Assembly: GCA_009778055.1 (NCBI GenBank)
Contig: WRKN01000011.1
Location: 1 to 22,222, forward strand
Reading direction: 5' to 3'
Source of the DNA: Synergistaceae bacterium
GTDB lineage: Bacteria; Synergistota; Synergistia; Synergistales; Aminobacteriaceae
Length of the DNA: 22,222 nucleotides
The notes under the pieces are model-generated. The model made no database searches and had not been told where the DNA came from. It saw nothing but the letters and a program-made list of their open reading frames with translations. Shown here piece by piece: positions 7,759-14,361 of this stretch. How positions within the stretch are numbered: position 1 is the first letter of the stretch; each line of letters opens with the position of its first letter. The position numbers and the translations under genes are program-made.

Positions 7759-7788
7759 ATTATATCAGCATTTCCCAACGCTTCCCAA
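7759..7788 (-). promoter_or_regulatory. Candidate extended -10 promoter of trxB
   Basis: On the minus strand TATAAT (7764-7759) is preceded directly by TGA, giving the extended -10 form TGnTATAAT. TTGGGA (7788-7783) lies 18 bases upstream as a plausible -35. The TGA is also the stop codon of the upstream dehydrogenase gene. The -10 is about 47 bases before the trxB start. Confidence 0.6.
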
Positions 7789-8757
7789 CACTTCCGGGTT
7801 GACGAGGTCATGGGGCCTTTCGCCCCTGAGCGCCGCAAGAAGGTTGGACGCGGATTTGCGCGCCATGTCGTCCCTCGCCGTCCTGCTGGCGCTGCCTATA
7901 TGGGGCAGAGTGGTGACGTTGGGCAGGGTGAGCAGCGGGTCGTCCAACGGTATGGGTTCCTGGACGAAAACGTCAAGTCCCGCGCCCCAAATCCACCTTT
8001 CGGCGCAGGCCCTGTACAGGGCGGCCTGGTCTACCACGGGACCCCGGGAGGTATTGATGAGGACAGCGGTTTTTTTCATCATGCGCAGTTCCTTTTCTCC
8101 AATGAGGTTTCTTGTCTGCTCGGTGAGGTTGCAGTGCAGCGATACGAAGTCGCTCTCCTTCAGAAGCTCGTCCAGCGGGAGGTATTTCGCTCCGAGCGAC
8201 TGCTCCAGCTCAGGGCGGCGCGTTGCGCTGAAGTACAGGACGTCCATGTCGAAGCCCCGCGCCCGCCTGGCCATAGCTTGGCCGATCTTGCCGAAACCGA
8301 CGATTCCCAGCGCGCTGCCGGAAACCTCCACGCCTACCAGCAGCTCCGGTCCCCAGGCCTTCCACTGGCCTGAGCGCAAAAAAGCGTTGGCCTCAATTAC
8401 CCTGCGCGCGGAGGCCAGGAGCAGCGCGAAAGCCAGATCCGCCGTCGCGGGAGTGAGGACGTCCGGCGTATTTGTGACGTAGATGCCGCGCTTCGTGGCG
8501 GCGGGAACGTCGATGTTGTCGTAACCCACCGCGTAGTTGCTGACGACCTTCAGTTTGGGGGCGGCATCCAGCAATTCCTCGTCAACGCGGGTGAAAAGCC
8601 CGGACAGAAACCCCTCCGCGTCTTTCAGGCCGCGCAGCAAACCTTCCCTCGGCGGCGCTCCCTCTTTCTCCCATACCTCAAAATCCGCCTTTCCCCTCAG
8701 AAGCTCCAGTCCCGCTTCCTGAATAGGCAACCCAACGTACGCTTTCGGCAAAGACAT
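7765..8757 (-). CDS. D-2-hydroxyacid dehydrogenase (glyoxylate/hydroxypyruvate reductase-like)
   Basis: A 330-residue cytosolic NAD(P)-dependent oxidoreductase of the D-isomer-specific 2-hydroxyacid dehydrogenase family, at the usual length. The coenzyme motif GFGKIG is at 154-159. The catalytic triad is visible as Arg238 (NTSRGP), Glu267 (GLDVFVQEP) and His286 (LPHIGSAS). YAVGYDNIDVPAATKRGIYVTNTPDVLTPATADLA (about 75-107) is typical of glycerate dehydrogenases and glyoxylate/hydroxypyruvate reductases. The residue after the second Rossmann strand region (FSATRRPE) includes Arg, which hints at NADPH use. The exact substrate cannot be fixed. ATG at 8757 follows AAAAGGAG by nine bases. It is divergent from hutI, and the two may share a control region. 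Confidence 0.9.
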   Translation of the reverse strand: MSLPKAYVGLPIQEAGLELLRGKADFEVWEKEGAPPREGLLRGLKDAEGFLSGLFTRVDEELLDAAPKLKVVSNYAVGYDNIDVPAATKRGIYVTNTPDVLTPATADLAFALLLASARRVIEANAFLRSGQWKAWGPELLVGVEVSGSALGIVGFGKIGQAMARRARGFDMDVLYFSATRRPELEQSLGAKYLPLDELLKESDFVSLHCNLTEQTRNLIGEKELRMMKKTAVLINTSRGPVVDQAALYRACAERWIWGAGLDVFVQEPIPLDDPLLTLPNVTTLPHIGSASRTARDDMARKSASNLLAALRGERPHDLVNPEVLGSVGKC

Positions 8758-8793
8758 ACCGTCCCACTCCTTTTAACAGCTTTTTGAAACTTT

Positions 8794-8799
8794 ATTATA
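8794..8799 (-). promoter_or_regulatory. -10 box of the D-2-hydroxyacid dehydrogenase gene
   Basis: A perfect TATAAT on the minus strand, 37 bases before the dehydrogenase start. No good -35 is visible at 16-18 bases. It lies only two bases from the -35-like element of the divergent hutI promoter, so the two promoters should interfere or be co-regulated. Confidence 0.5.
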
Positions 8800-8800
8800 C

Positions 8801-8829
8801 TTGTTGGGCCGCTGGAATTTACGTACAAT
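8801..8829 (+). promoter_or_regulatory. Candidate hutI promoter
   Basis: TTGTTG (8801-8806), a 17-base spacer and TACAAT (8824-8829). The -10 ends 25 bases before the chosen hutI start, giving a very short leader that contains the Shine-Dalgarno GGGGAGGGG (8839-8847). The -35 match is weak. Confidence 0.45.
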
Positions 8830-8854
8830 GAACGAAACGGGGAGGGGATTGCTC

Positions 8855-10099
8855 ATGAGCGTCAAACTCTTTAAGAACGCGCGTATATACACGCCCCGCA
8901 TGGGCGGCGCGCCCGCGGCGGGGCGGGAACAAGGCAAAGTCTCGGAGTTTCGGGACGGATGCTTTCTTGTGGAAAACGGGCGTATCGCCGCGCTGGGAAC
9001 CAGGCAGGAGATGGGAAACGCGCTAAAAGGCAAATCCGCCGATAAAGAATTTGATCTGGAAGGAGCGGCGGTCATTCCGGGCTTTGTAGACCCTCACACT
9101 CACGCCTGTTTTGCCGCCACCCGCGAAAGCGAGTTCTCCATGCGCCTGGCTGGCGTTTCGTACCTGGACATATTGAAGGCGGGCGGCGGTATTCTTTCGT
9201 CCGTGAAAAAAGTCCGCGCTGCCTCCGAAGATGAGCTGTTCCGTTTTTCGCGCGAACTCCTGTCCAACGCGCTGCGATACGGCACGACGACCATTGAAAT
9301 CAAGAGCGGATACGGCCTTGACGTCGAGACCGAGTTGAAAATGCTGCGCGTCATAGAACGTCTCGGGAAAGACACTCCTCAGAGCGTCGTTGCCACTTTC
9401 ATGGGAGCCCACGCGGTGCCGGAGGAATATAAATCGAACCCGGACGGCTACGTGGCCCTGCTCACGGACGAAATGCTTCCCTCCGCGGCGCGTCAGGGCG
9501 TTGCGAAGTTCTGCGACGTCTTCTGCGAGGAAGGCGTTTTCTCCGTTGAGCAGAGCCGAAAAATTTTGAACAGGGCCAGGGAGCTTGGGTTCGGGCTAAA
9601 GATTCACGCCGACGAGGTAAATGACCTGGGCGGGGCGGCATTGGCCGGCGAACTGCGCGCGGTGTCGGCGGAACATCTGCTGGCGGCATCGGACGCGGGG
9701 ATCACGGCTTTGGCTGAGGGGGGAACCGTGGCCGTCCTTTTGCCCGCGACGGCATACAGCCTGAAAAAACCGTTCGCCCGCGCCCGCGTCATGATCGAGC
9801 GCGGGGTTCCCGTCGCTCTGGCGACCGACCTGAACCCCGGCTCGTGCTTCTGCCCGTCCATGCCCTTCGTCTTCAGCCTGGCCGTCATGCTCATGAACCT
9901 GACGCCCGAGGAGGCGCTGGTCGGCGCGACCCTGAACGCCGCCTGGGCCATAGGGGCCGAAAAAGAAGCCGGCAGCCTGGAGCCGGGAAAACGGGCCGAC
10001 TTTGCAGCGCTGGACGGCGACTCTCCCGCTGTGCTGGCGTACGCCTCGGGAACCCGTCCGATCCGCTCTGTGTGGATAGCCGGAGAACGGGTAGATTAG
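8855..10099 (+). CDS. hutI: Imidazolonepropionase
   Basis: A 414-residue amidohydrolase that opens the ring of 4-imidazolone-5-propanoate to N-formimino-L-glutamate, the third step of histidine degradation. Metal and active-site positions of the family are present: PGFVDPHTHACF with His81 and His83, TFMGAHAVPEEY with His186, LKIHADE with His251, EHLLAASD with His274, and ALATDLNPGSC with Asp325. GTTTIEIKSGYGL at 143-155 is another HutI hallmark. I chose ATG 8855 because GGGGAGGGG lies seven bases before it. An in-frame ATG at 8828 lies in the promoter and has no such site. The other hut genes (histidase, urocanase, formiminotransferase) are not in the window, so this gene stands alone, divergent from a hydroxyacid dehydrogenase. 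Confidence 0.95.
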   Translation: MSVKLFKNARIYTPRMGGAPAAGREQGKVSEFRDGCFLVENGRIAALGTRQEMGNALKGKSADKEFDLEGAAVIPGFVDPHTHACFAATRESEFSMRLAGVSYLDILKAGGGILSSVKKVRAASEDELFRFSRELLSNALRYGTTTIEIKSGYGLDVETELKMLRVIERLGKDTPQSVVATFMGAHAVPEEYKSNPDGYVALLTDEMLPSAARQGVAKFCDVFCEEGVFSVEQSRKILNRARELGFGLKIHADEVNDLGGAALAGELRAVSAEHLLAASDAGITALAEGGTVAVLLPATAYSLKKPFARARVMIERGVPVALATDLNPGSCFCPSMPFVFSLAVMLMNLTPEEALVGATLNAAWAIGAEKEAGSLEPGKRADFAALDGDSPAVLAYASGTRPIRSVWIAGERVD

Positions 10100-10101
10100 C
10101 G

Positions 10102-10107
10102 TATAAT
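10102..10107 (+). promoter_or_regulatory. -10-like TATAAT between hutI and the small membrane protein gene
   Basis: A perfect TATAAT three bases after the hutI stop, 53 bases before the next start. No acceptable -35 or extended -10 is visible, so it may be fortuitous. If real, it would separate the protease/two-component cluster from hutI. Confidence 0.3.
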
Positions 10108-10159
10108 AAGCGGAGTTTGGAAAAAATTTCGGGTTTGGCCGCGCTCGGGAGGGCTGAGT

Positions 10160-10444
10160 GTGCAATTTATCAATACGTCAACTTTTATGGGCTTGTCAGT
10201 CTGGATTTTGGGGTTCGCCCTCATGACCGCCGGATGGCTGGTGGATGTGCTTTTTGAGGATTACGGCGTCATTCCGTCGAAGATATTGTACAAAACCGGA
10301 GCTATTATAGTCGCGGTCCCCCTCGTTTACATTTTATGGAAGACGTCGAGGCTCCTTTATACGCAGCGCCTGAACATAGTGATGTTTTTGCGGGACAGCT
10401 TCGAGTTCATCGAATTCCTGAAAAACGCGCTCATGAGTTTGTGA
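10160..10444 (+). CDS. Small two-helix membrane protein, unknown function
   Basis: A 94-residue protein with two hydrophobic segments at about 8-30 (MGLSVWILGFALMTAGWLVDVLF) and 44-64 (LYKTGAIIVAVPLVYILWKTS), a short acidic linker with FEDYGVIP, and a C-terminal amphipathic tail (about 69-94, VMFLRDSFEFIEFLKNALMSL). I recognise no family. The start is GTG at 10160, six bases after GGGAGGG. A second GTG two bases earlier is in another frame. The gene ends 15 bases before the intramembrane protease and runs with it, so a joint role at the membrane is plausible but rests on position only. Confidence 0.7.
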   Translation: MQFINTSTFMGLSVWILGFALMTAGWLVDVLFEDYGVIPSKILYKTGAIIVAVPLVYILWKTSRLLYTQRLNIVMFLRDSFEFIEFLKNALMSL

Positions 10445-10459
10445 GGCTCGTTTTCTCAA

Positions 10460-11017
10460 ATGGACACGACTTTTCCCGATATTTGGGCAGCGGCGTTGGG
10501 TTTTCTCGCGGCGGCGTTTATGCTTTACTTTCCGTACTACTGGTGCAGGCGGCGCGGTGAAAGCGAGGAAATTTACGGGCTTCGCTGGTTCATGGGCAGG
10601 GGAGCGTGGCGCGACACGGTGCTTGCGACCGTAATCACCCTGGTTCCGCTTACGTTTATGTCTTTTTACTGGCCCCGCGCATGGGGGATAGGCGGCCCTT
10701 TCCGCCCGTCGGCGTGGGTGGCCGTGAACCACTTGGGCGGAGGGCTGGCCGCGGCCTTCATAGAAGAAATTTTTTTCAGAGGCTGGATGCAGACACTGTG
10801 TGTCCGCAAGTGGGGCGTTTGCGCTGCGATTTTTTTCACGTCCGCCGTGTTTTCCCTCTGTCATTTGTTTGTCGCCCCAAGCTGGATCAGGCTCGCGACG
10901 TTTTTCCCGGGGCTGGTCATGGGGCTCCTGCGCCACAGAAACGGCTCCGTCCTGCCGGCCATCGTCTACCACGGCGTCTGTAACGTCTGGGCCGTATGGT
11001 GGATGCCCCAGATATGA
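10460..11017 (+). CDS. CPBP-family glutamic intramembrane protease, candidate Synergist-CTERM processing enzyme
   Basis: A 185-residue polytopic membrane protein with about five to six hydrophobic helices and all three CPBP (CAAX protease and bacteriocin-processing, formerly Abi) motifs. These are EEIFFRG (Glu102, Glu103, Arg107), SLCHLF with His135, and HGVCN with His171 and Asn175; FFPGLVMG (148-155) lies between the last two. It should cleave within or next to membrane segments. Short CPBP proteins have been proposed to process Cys-containing C-terminal sorting signals (myxosortase-like enzymes). The window encodes such a substrate at 21526-22222, so that role is a reasonable inference, not proven. 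ATG at 10460 has only a weak Shine-Dalgarno. The stop overlaps the response regulator start as ATGA. Confidence 0.85.
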   Translation: MDTTFPDIWAAALGFLAAAFMLYFPYYWCRRRGESEEIYGLRWFMGRGAWRDTVLATVITLVPLTFMSFYWPRAWGIGGPFRPSAWVAVNHLGGGLAAAFIEEIFFRGWMQTLCVRKWGVCAAIFFTSAVFSLCHLFVAPSWIRLATFFPGLVMGLLRHRNGSVLPAIVYHGVCNVWAVWWMPQI

Positions 11018-11661
11018 TACGGATTTTGCTTGCCGACGACCATCCACTGACGCGCGCAGGGCTTGTCGCGTGGCTGGAAAGTGAGGAAGAATTCGAGCTG
11101 GTTGGACAGGCTTTCGACGGAGAAAGCGCCTGGAACGACATTGTGAGGCTGCTGCCGGACGTGGTTCTCCTGGATATCGAGATGCCGGGGGCGAACGGCA
11201 TTGAAGTCGCCCGCCGGATACGGAAGGAGCGGCTTCCCGTCGGCGTTCTGATGCTGACGGCATGGAACGCCCAGCAGTACGTAATGGCCTCCATTCATGC
11301 CGGGGCAAAAGGTTATGTAATTAAAACAGCCCCTTTCGAACATCTGCGCAAAGCCATACGCGACGTCGCCCGCGGAGTTTTTTACATCGACCCCTCCGTT
11401 TCTCTGGCGGATAACCTCGAACCGGTCGAATCCCTGTCCGCGAGAGAGAAAGAAGTGCTGCTGCTTGCCGCGCAGGGGCTTCCCGGACACGCTGTGGCGA
11501 AGCGTCTTTCTATCACGGAGCGCACGGTGCAGGCCCATTTGACCTCCGCCTATGGAAAACTCGGGGCACGCAACAAGACGGAAGCGGTTCTCCTGGCCCT
11601 GAAAAGGGGAATCATCATGCTCGACGAGCTGCAGGTGGAAATCGGAGGCCGCGACTCGTGA
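11014..11661 (+). CDS. NarL/LuxR-family response regulator
   Basis: A 215-residue transcription regulator. The receiver domain (1-118) has the acidic pair Asp8-Asp9, phospho-acceptor Asp54 in VLLDIEMPG and the conserved Lys104 in GYVIKTAP. A LuxR-type helix-turn-helix occupies about 140-196 (LSAREKEVLLLAAQG, then ITERTVQAHLTSAYGKLGARNKTEA). I chose ATG 11014, which overlaps the protease stop as ATGA. An in-frame ATG at 10996 would add six residues before the first receiver strand and overlap more deeply. The partner kinase starts within its stop codon. The target genes are unknown, but the upstream protease and small membrane protein are natural candidates. Confidence 0.93.
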   Translation: MIRILLADDHPLTRAGLVAWLESEEEFELVGQAFDGESAWNDIVRLLPDVVLLDIEMPGANGIEVARRIRKERLPVGVLMLTAWNAQQYVMASIHAGAKGYVIKTAPFEHLRKAIRDVARGVFYIDPSVSLADNLEPVESLSAREKEVLLLAAQGLPGHAVAKRLSITERTVQAHLTSAYGKLGARNKTEAVLLALKRGIIMLDELQVEIGGRDS

Positions 11662-13034
11662 GAAAACATATGCTGATTATCTCGATGAGCGTTATAACCC
11701 TTCTTGCGGGCAGCTCCGTTTTCACCACTCTGCACGTGTTCCGAGCACAGGAGACGGCTTTGGACTCCATGATGCGCTCGTATGTTCTCGACCTGGTGGA
11801 CAATATCTCCGACACGCTGCAGAGTCCGGGGCGGCGCGACGTGTGGCACGGACGCATGACGCGCTTCCGTATGCTCTCCATGTCGCCGCTGCTGCCGAAC
11901 GGGGATTCCGGCGGAGTATTGATCCTGACGGAGGAGGGGAGAGTTTTATCGGCCTCCGCGGGCGCGGAAAAACTCATTCCGCTGTGGGAGGCAGGCGTTT
12001 CCTTAGACGAACCCCGCATGGTTCAGGACGCCGAAGGAAAACAATTTTGCGTTGCCGCTAAAGACGCCGGAAACGGGCTCCTGGTTTTGGCCGCCGTGTC
12101 CCGTACCCACCTCCTGGGGCCGATACTGGACGTTCGCCGGTTGTGGATGTCCCTGGCCGTGTTGACGCCCCTTACAGTTTTCGCGGGTATGCTTGGGTTG
12201 TGGATGTACCTGGCGGCGCCGCTGCACCGGGTCGTCGAAAGTATCCGCCACATGAAATGGGGGCGCGACCGGCCGCAGACGCCGGAGCGTCTCGGCTTCT
12301 ACGAGATCGAGGCTCTGTCGAACGCGATAGCGGAACTGGCCGGGGAAGCCATTGCCAGGGAGAAACTGAAGGTACGGTACGTGAGCGACATCGTCCGGAT
12401 TCAGGAGGATTCGCGGAAACGTCTGGCGCGCGACCTGCACGACAGCCCGCTGCAAGGCATCATCGCGGCCATAAAATGGATACAGTTGGCGCAAAGCTCC
12501 ACCGACGCCTCCGCTTTGAGCGAAAACCTGGAGATGGCCGAGGAAGTCGCCCAGAACGCCGCGAAAGAGATACGTAATTACTGCGAAGAACTCTCGCCCT
12601 CTTGGGTAAAGCTGGGCTTGTCCGCGGCGATGTTTGAAAACGCGGACCGGCTGTCGCGCGCTTTCGGCGTTGAGGTGGAGGTGCGCGGTGCGGAGGAGGC
12701 GGAGACAGACTTGGAGATATCGGAAGAACACGTTCTGGCGTTTGTCCGTATCCTGCAGGAAGCCGTTTCCAACTCCGCCAGGCATGGACGCGCTTCCCGC
12801 GTCGAGACGGCGTTTTCAAAAAATCAAAAAAACGGCGGCCTGCTTTTCCAGGTGCTTGACGATGGTTCGGGCATGGCGGAGCAGGAGGAGACGGATTACG
12901 AAAACCTGCGCGCCACGGGACACCGGGGGCTGGCCCATATTCACGAACGGGTGAGGCTTTTGAAAGGGACAATGCGCCTGGGTAAACAAGAATCCGAAAA
13001 AGGCTTCCTGATTGATATCGAAGTTCCTGTGTGA
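11658..13034 (+). CDS. HisKA_3-type (NarX/DegS-like) sensor histidine kinase
   Basis: A 458-residue membrane kinase paired with the preceding regulator. Transmembrane helices lie at about 5-27 and 161-187, with an extracytoplasmic sensor of about 130 residues between them that matches no domain I can name. A HAMP-like linker (about 188-240) leads to the HisKA_3 box RKRLARDLHDSPLQG with phospho-acceptor His261. The ATPase domain has an N box (EAVSNSARHGRAS), DDGSGM and GHRGLAHIHERVRLLKG. The start is GTG at 11658, overlapping the regulator stop as GTGA, with CGGAGG nine bases upstream. This class of kinase nearly always pairs with a NarL-type regulator, as here. Confidence 0.93.
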   Translation: MRKHMLIISMSVITLLAGSSVFTTLHVFRAQETALDSMMRSYVLDLVDNISDTLQSPGRRDVWHGRMTRFRMLSMSPLLPNGDSGGVLILTEEGRVLSASAGAEKLIPLWEAGVSLDEPRMVQDAEGKQFCVAAKDAGNGLLVLAAVSRTHLLGPILDVRRLWMSLAVLTPLTVFAGMLGLWMYLAAPLHRVVESIRHMKWGRDRPQTPERLGFYEIEALSNAIAELAGEAIAREKLKVRYVSDIVRIQEDSRKRLARDLHDSPLQGIIAAIKWIQLAQSSTDASALSENLEMAEEVAQNAAKEIRNYCEELSPSWVKLGLSAAMFENADRLSRAFGVEVEVRGAEEAETDLEISEEHVLAFVRILQEAVSNSARHGRASRVETAFSKNQKNGGLLFQVLDDGSGMAEQEETDYENLRATGHRGLAHIHERVRLLKGTMRLGKQESEKGFLIDIEVPV

Positions 13035-13142
13035 TTCGCTATGTTTTGTGAAAAACTTGTGTCATAATTCAATTCTGAAGCGCGTCTTGCTCTGCGGCGC
13101 TTGCCGGTTTCAAAAGCAAAAATTTTCGGGAGGTATTATCGG
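13035..13142 (+). other. Intergenic leader before the FIST gene
   Basis: A 108-base gap. It holds a -10-like CATAAT (13063-13068) without a convincing -35, a 6-base inverted repeat (AAGCGC at 13078-13083, GCGCTT at 13097-13102) with a 13-base loop and no following T run, and the Shine-Dalgarno GGGAGG at 13128-13133. A separate promoter for the FIST/kinase group is possible. A terminator is not evident. Confidence 0.35.
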
Positions 13143-14348
13143 ATGCGTTCCATAGTTGCCGTTACAAACGAAATGGACGACGCGGAAAAAGCGGTGGCCG
13201 ATCTGTTGCGGCAGATTGAAGAAAAAGGTCCTTTGAACAAAAACAGTTTAGGCATGTTTTTTTGCGACGTGGAAGCGGATCACGAAAAATTCGCGGCCAT
13301 GCTGCAGGAAAAACTTCCTTTCGACGTGTTCGGGTGCACCACCATCGCAACTTTCGACACGAAAAACGGGGCCCAGATAATGTCCGTCGTCCTGGTAATC
13401 CTGACGGCGGATGACGCGGAATTTTCCTCCGCCCTGACCGGCGTTCTGACGGCGGACAATCTGCGGGCGGAAATGGAGGCGGCTTACAAAAAAGCCTCGT
13501 CCGGGCTTGAAGGGCCGAATAAACTTATTTTTATCGCTCCGCCGTTTACCACCCTTTTCCCTCCCGACGACTACATAGATATATTGAGCGAGCTGTCGGG
13601 GGATACGCCGGTGTTTGGCGGGCTTCCTTCCTCCAGCGTACCCAACGAGCCCATCCTGATGTACGCGGGCGGACGCTCTTACGGCGACCGCGCGGCCATT
13701 GTCCTTGTCGGCGGTAACGTGCGGCCGGTTTTTTCGGTGCAGAACGTTTTGAGTAAGTACTCCGAACAAAAAGCCACCGTGACGAAATCCGATAAAAACG
13801 TCATATACAGAGTGAACGACATGCCCTTCACGGAATACCTGAAATCCGCGGGAATGGAGGTTGACGAACTCATAGCGCAGAACGACCGGACGGTGTTCGC
13901 TTCAACCCCTCTCAAAGTGAACCTGAGCAAAAACGACTACCACGACGGAATACCGGTTGTGCGCACCTTCAGATCGCTTTCCTCCAAGGATGGTTCCGGA
14001 GTCATGTCAGGCGCTATACCGGAAAAATCCACCGTATCGCTGGTGACGATGAAAAGGCAGGACATTCAGGACTCATGCAGGATGGCCATCGAGGAAATTC
14101 GGGAGAAGATAGCGGCCGAGGGCGGGGACTACGTCTACGGCACTCTTTTGTGCGTTTCCTGCGGCGCCCGTTATATTGTTATGGCCGACGACAATGAAAT
14201 AGAGGGCTGCACCCTCGTCGAAAATTTACCGGAAAACCTGAATCTTGCCGGTTTTTACGCGTACGGGGAGATATGCCCCACCGTCTTCCGCGATGGAAAG
14301 GCGGTCAACAGGCTGCATAACGAATCCATAGTTATGTGCGCGCTTTAG
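13143..14348 (+). CDS. FIST domain sensory protein
   Basis: A 401-residue soluble protein with FIST_N (about 35-205; DVFGCTTIATF, then GDTPVFGGLPSSS and RAAIVLVGGNVRPVFSV) and FIST_C (about 215-395; VNDMPFTEYL, then GTLLCVSCGARYIV and NLAGFYAYGEICP). FIST domains occur in signal transduction proteins and are thought to bind small ligands such as amino acids. There is no signal peptide or membrane helix, so it senses inside the cell. The start is ATG 13143, nine bases after GGGAGG; longer in-frame options upstream lack such a site. It lies 13 bases before a cytosolic hybrid kinase, which suggests a two-protein sensor in which FIST supplies the input. Confidence 0.9.
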   Translation: MRSIVAVTNEMDDAEKAVADLLRQIEEKGPLNKNSLGMFFCDVEADHEKFAAMLQEKLPFDVFGCTTIATFDTKNGAQIMSVVLVILTADDAEFSSALTGVLTADNLRAEMEAAYKKASSGLEGPNKLIFIAPPFTTLFPPDDYIDILSELSGDTPVFGGLPSSSVPNEPILMYAGGRSYGDRAAIVLVGGNVRPVFSVQNVLSKYSEQKATVTKSDKNVIYRVNDMPFTEYLKSAGMEVDELIAQNDRTVFASTPLKVNLSKNDYHDGIPVVRTFRSLSSKDGSGVMSGAIPEKSTVSLVTMKRQDIQDSCRMAIEEIREKIAAEGGDYVYGTLLCVSCGARYIVMADDNEIEGCTLVENLPENLNLAGFYAYGEICPTVFRDGKAVNRLHNESIVMCAL

Positions 14349-14361
14349 GGATCACGTAAAG

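Noticed and set aside
6867..7802. A 311-residue plus-strand open frame
   Set aside because: It is the complement of trxB, with no motif, no ribosome-binding site and a non-coding composition.
10334..11308. A 324-residue minus-strand open frame
   Set aside because: It lies opposite the small membrane protein, protease and regulator genes, and its composition (Arg, Pro, His rich) is that of an antisense shadow.
12003..12785. A 260-residue minus-strand open frame
   Set aside because: It lies opposite the HisKA_3 kinase and shows no recognisable features.
13078..13102. Inverted repeat after the HisKA_3 kinase gene as a terminator
   Set aside because: The stem is only six base pairs with a 13-base loop and no T tract follows.
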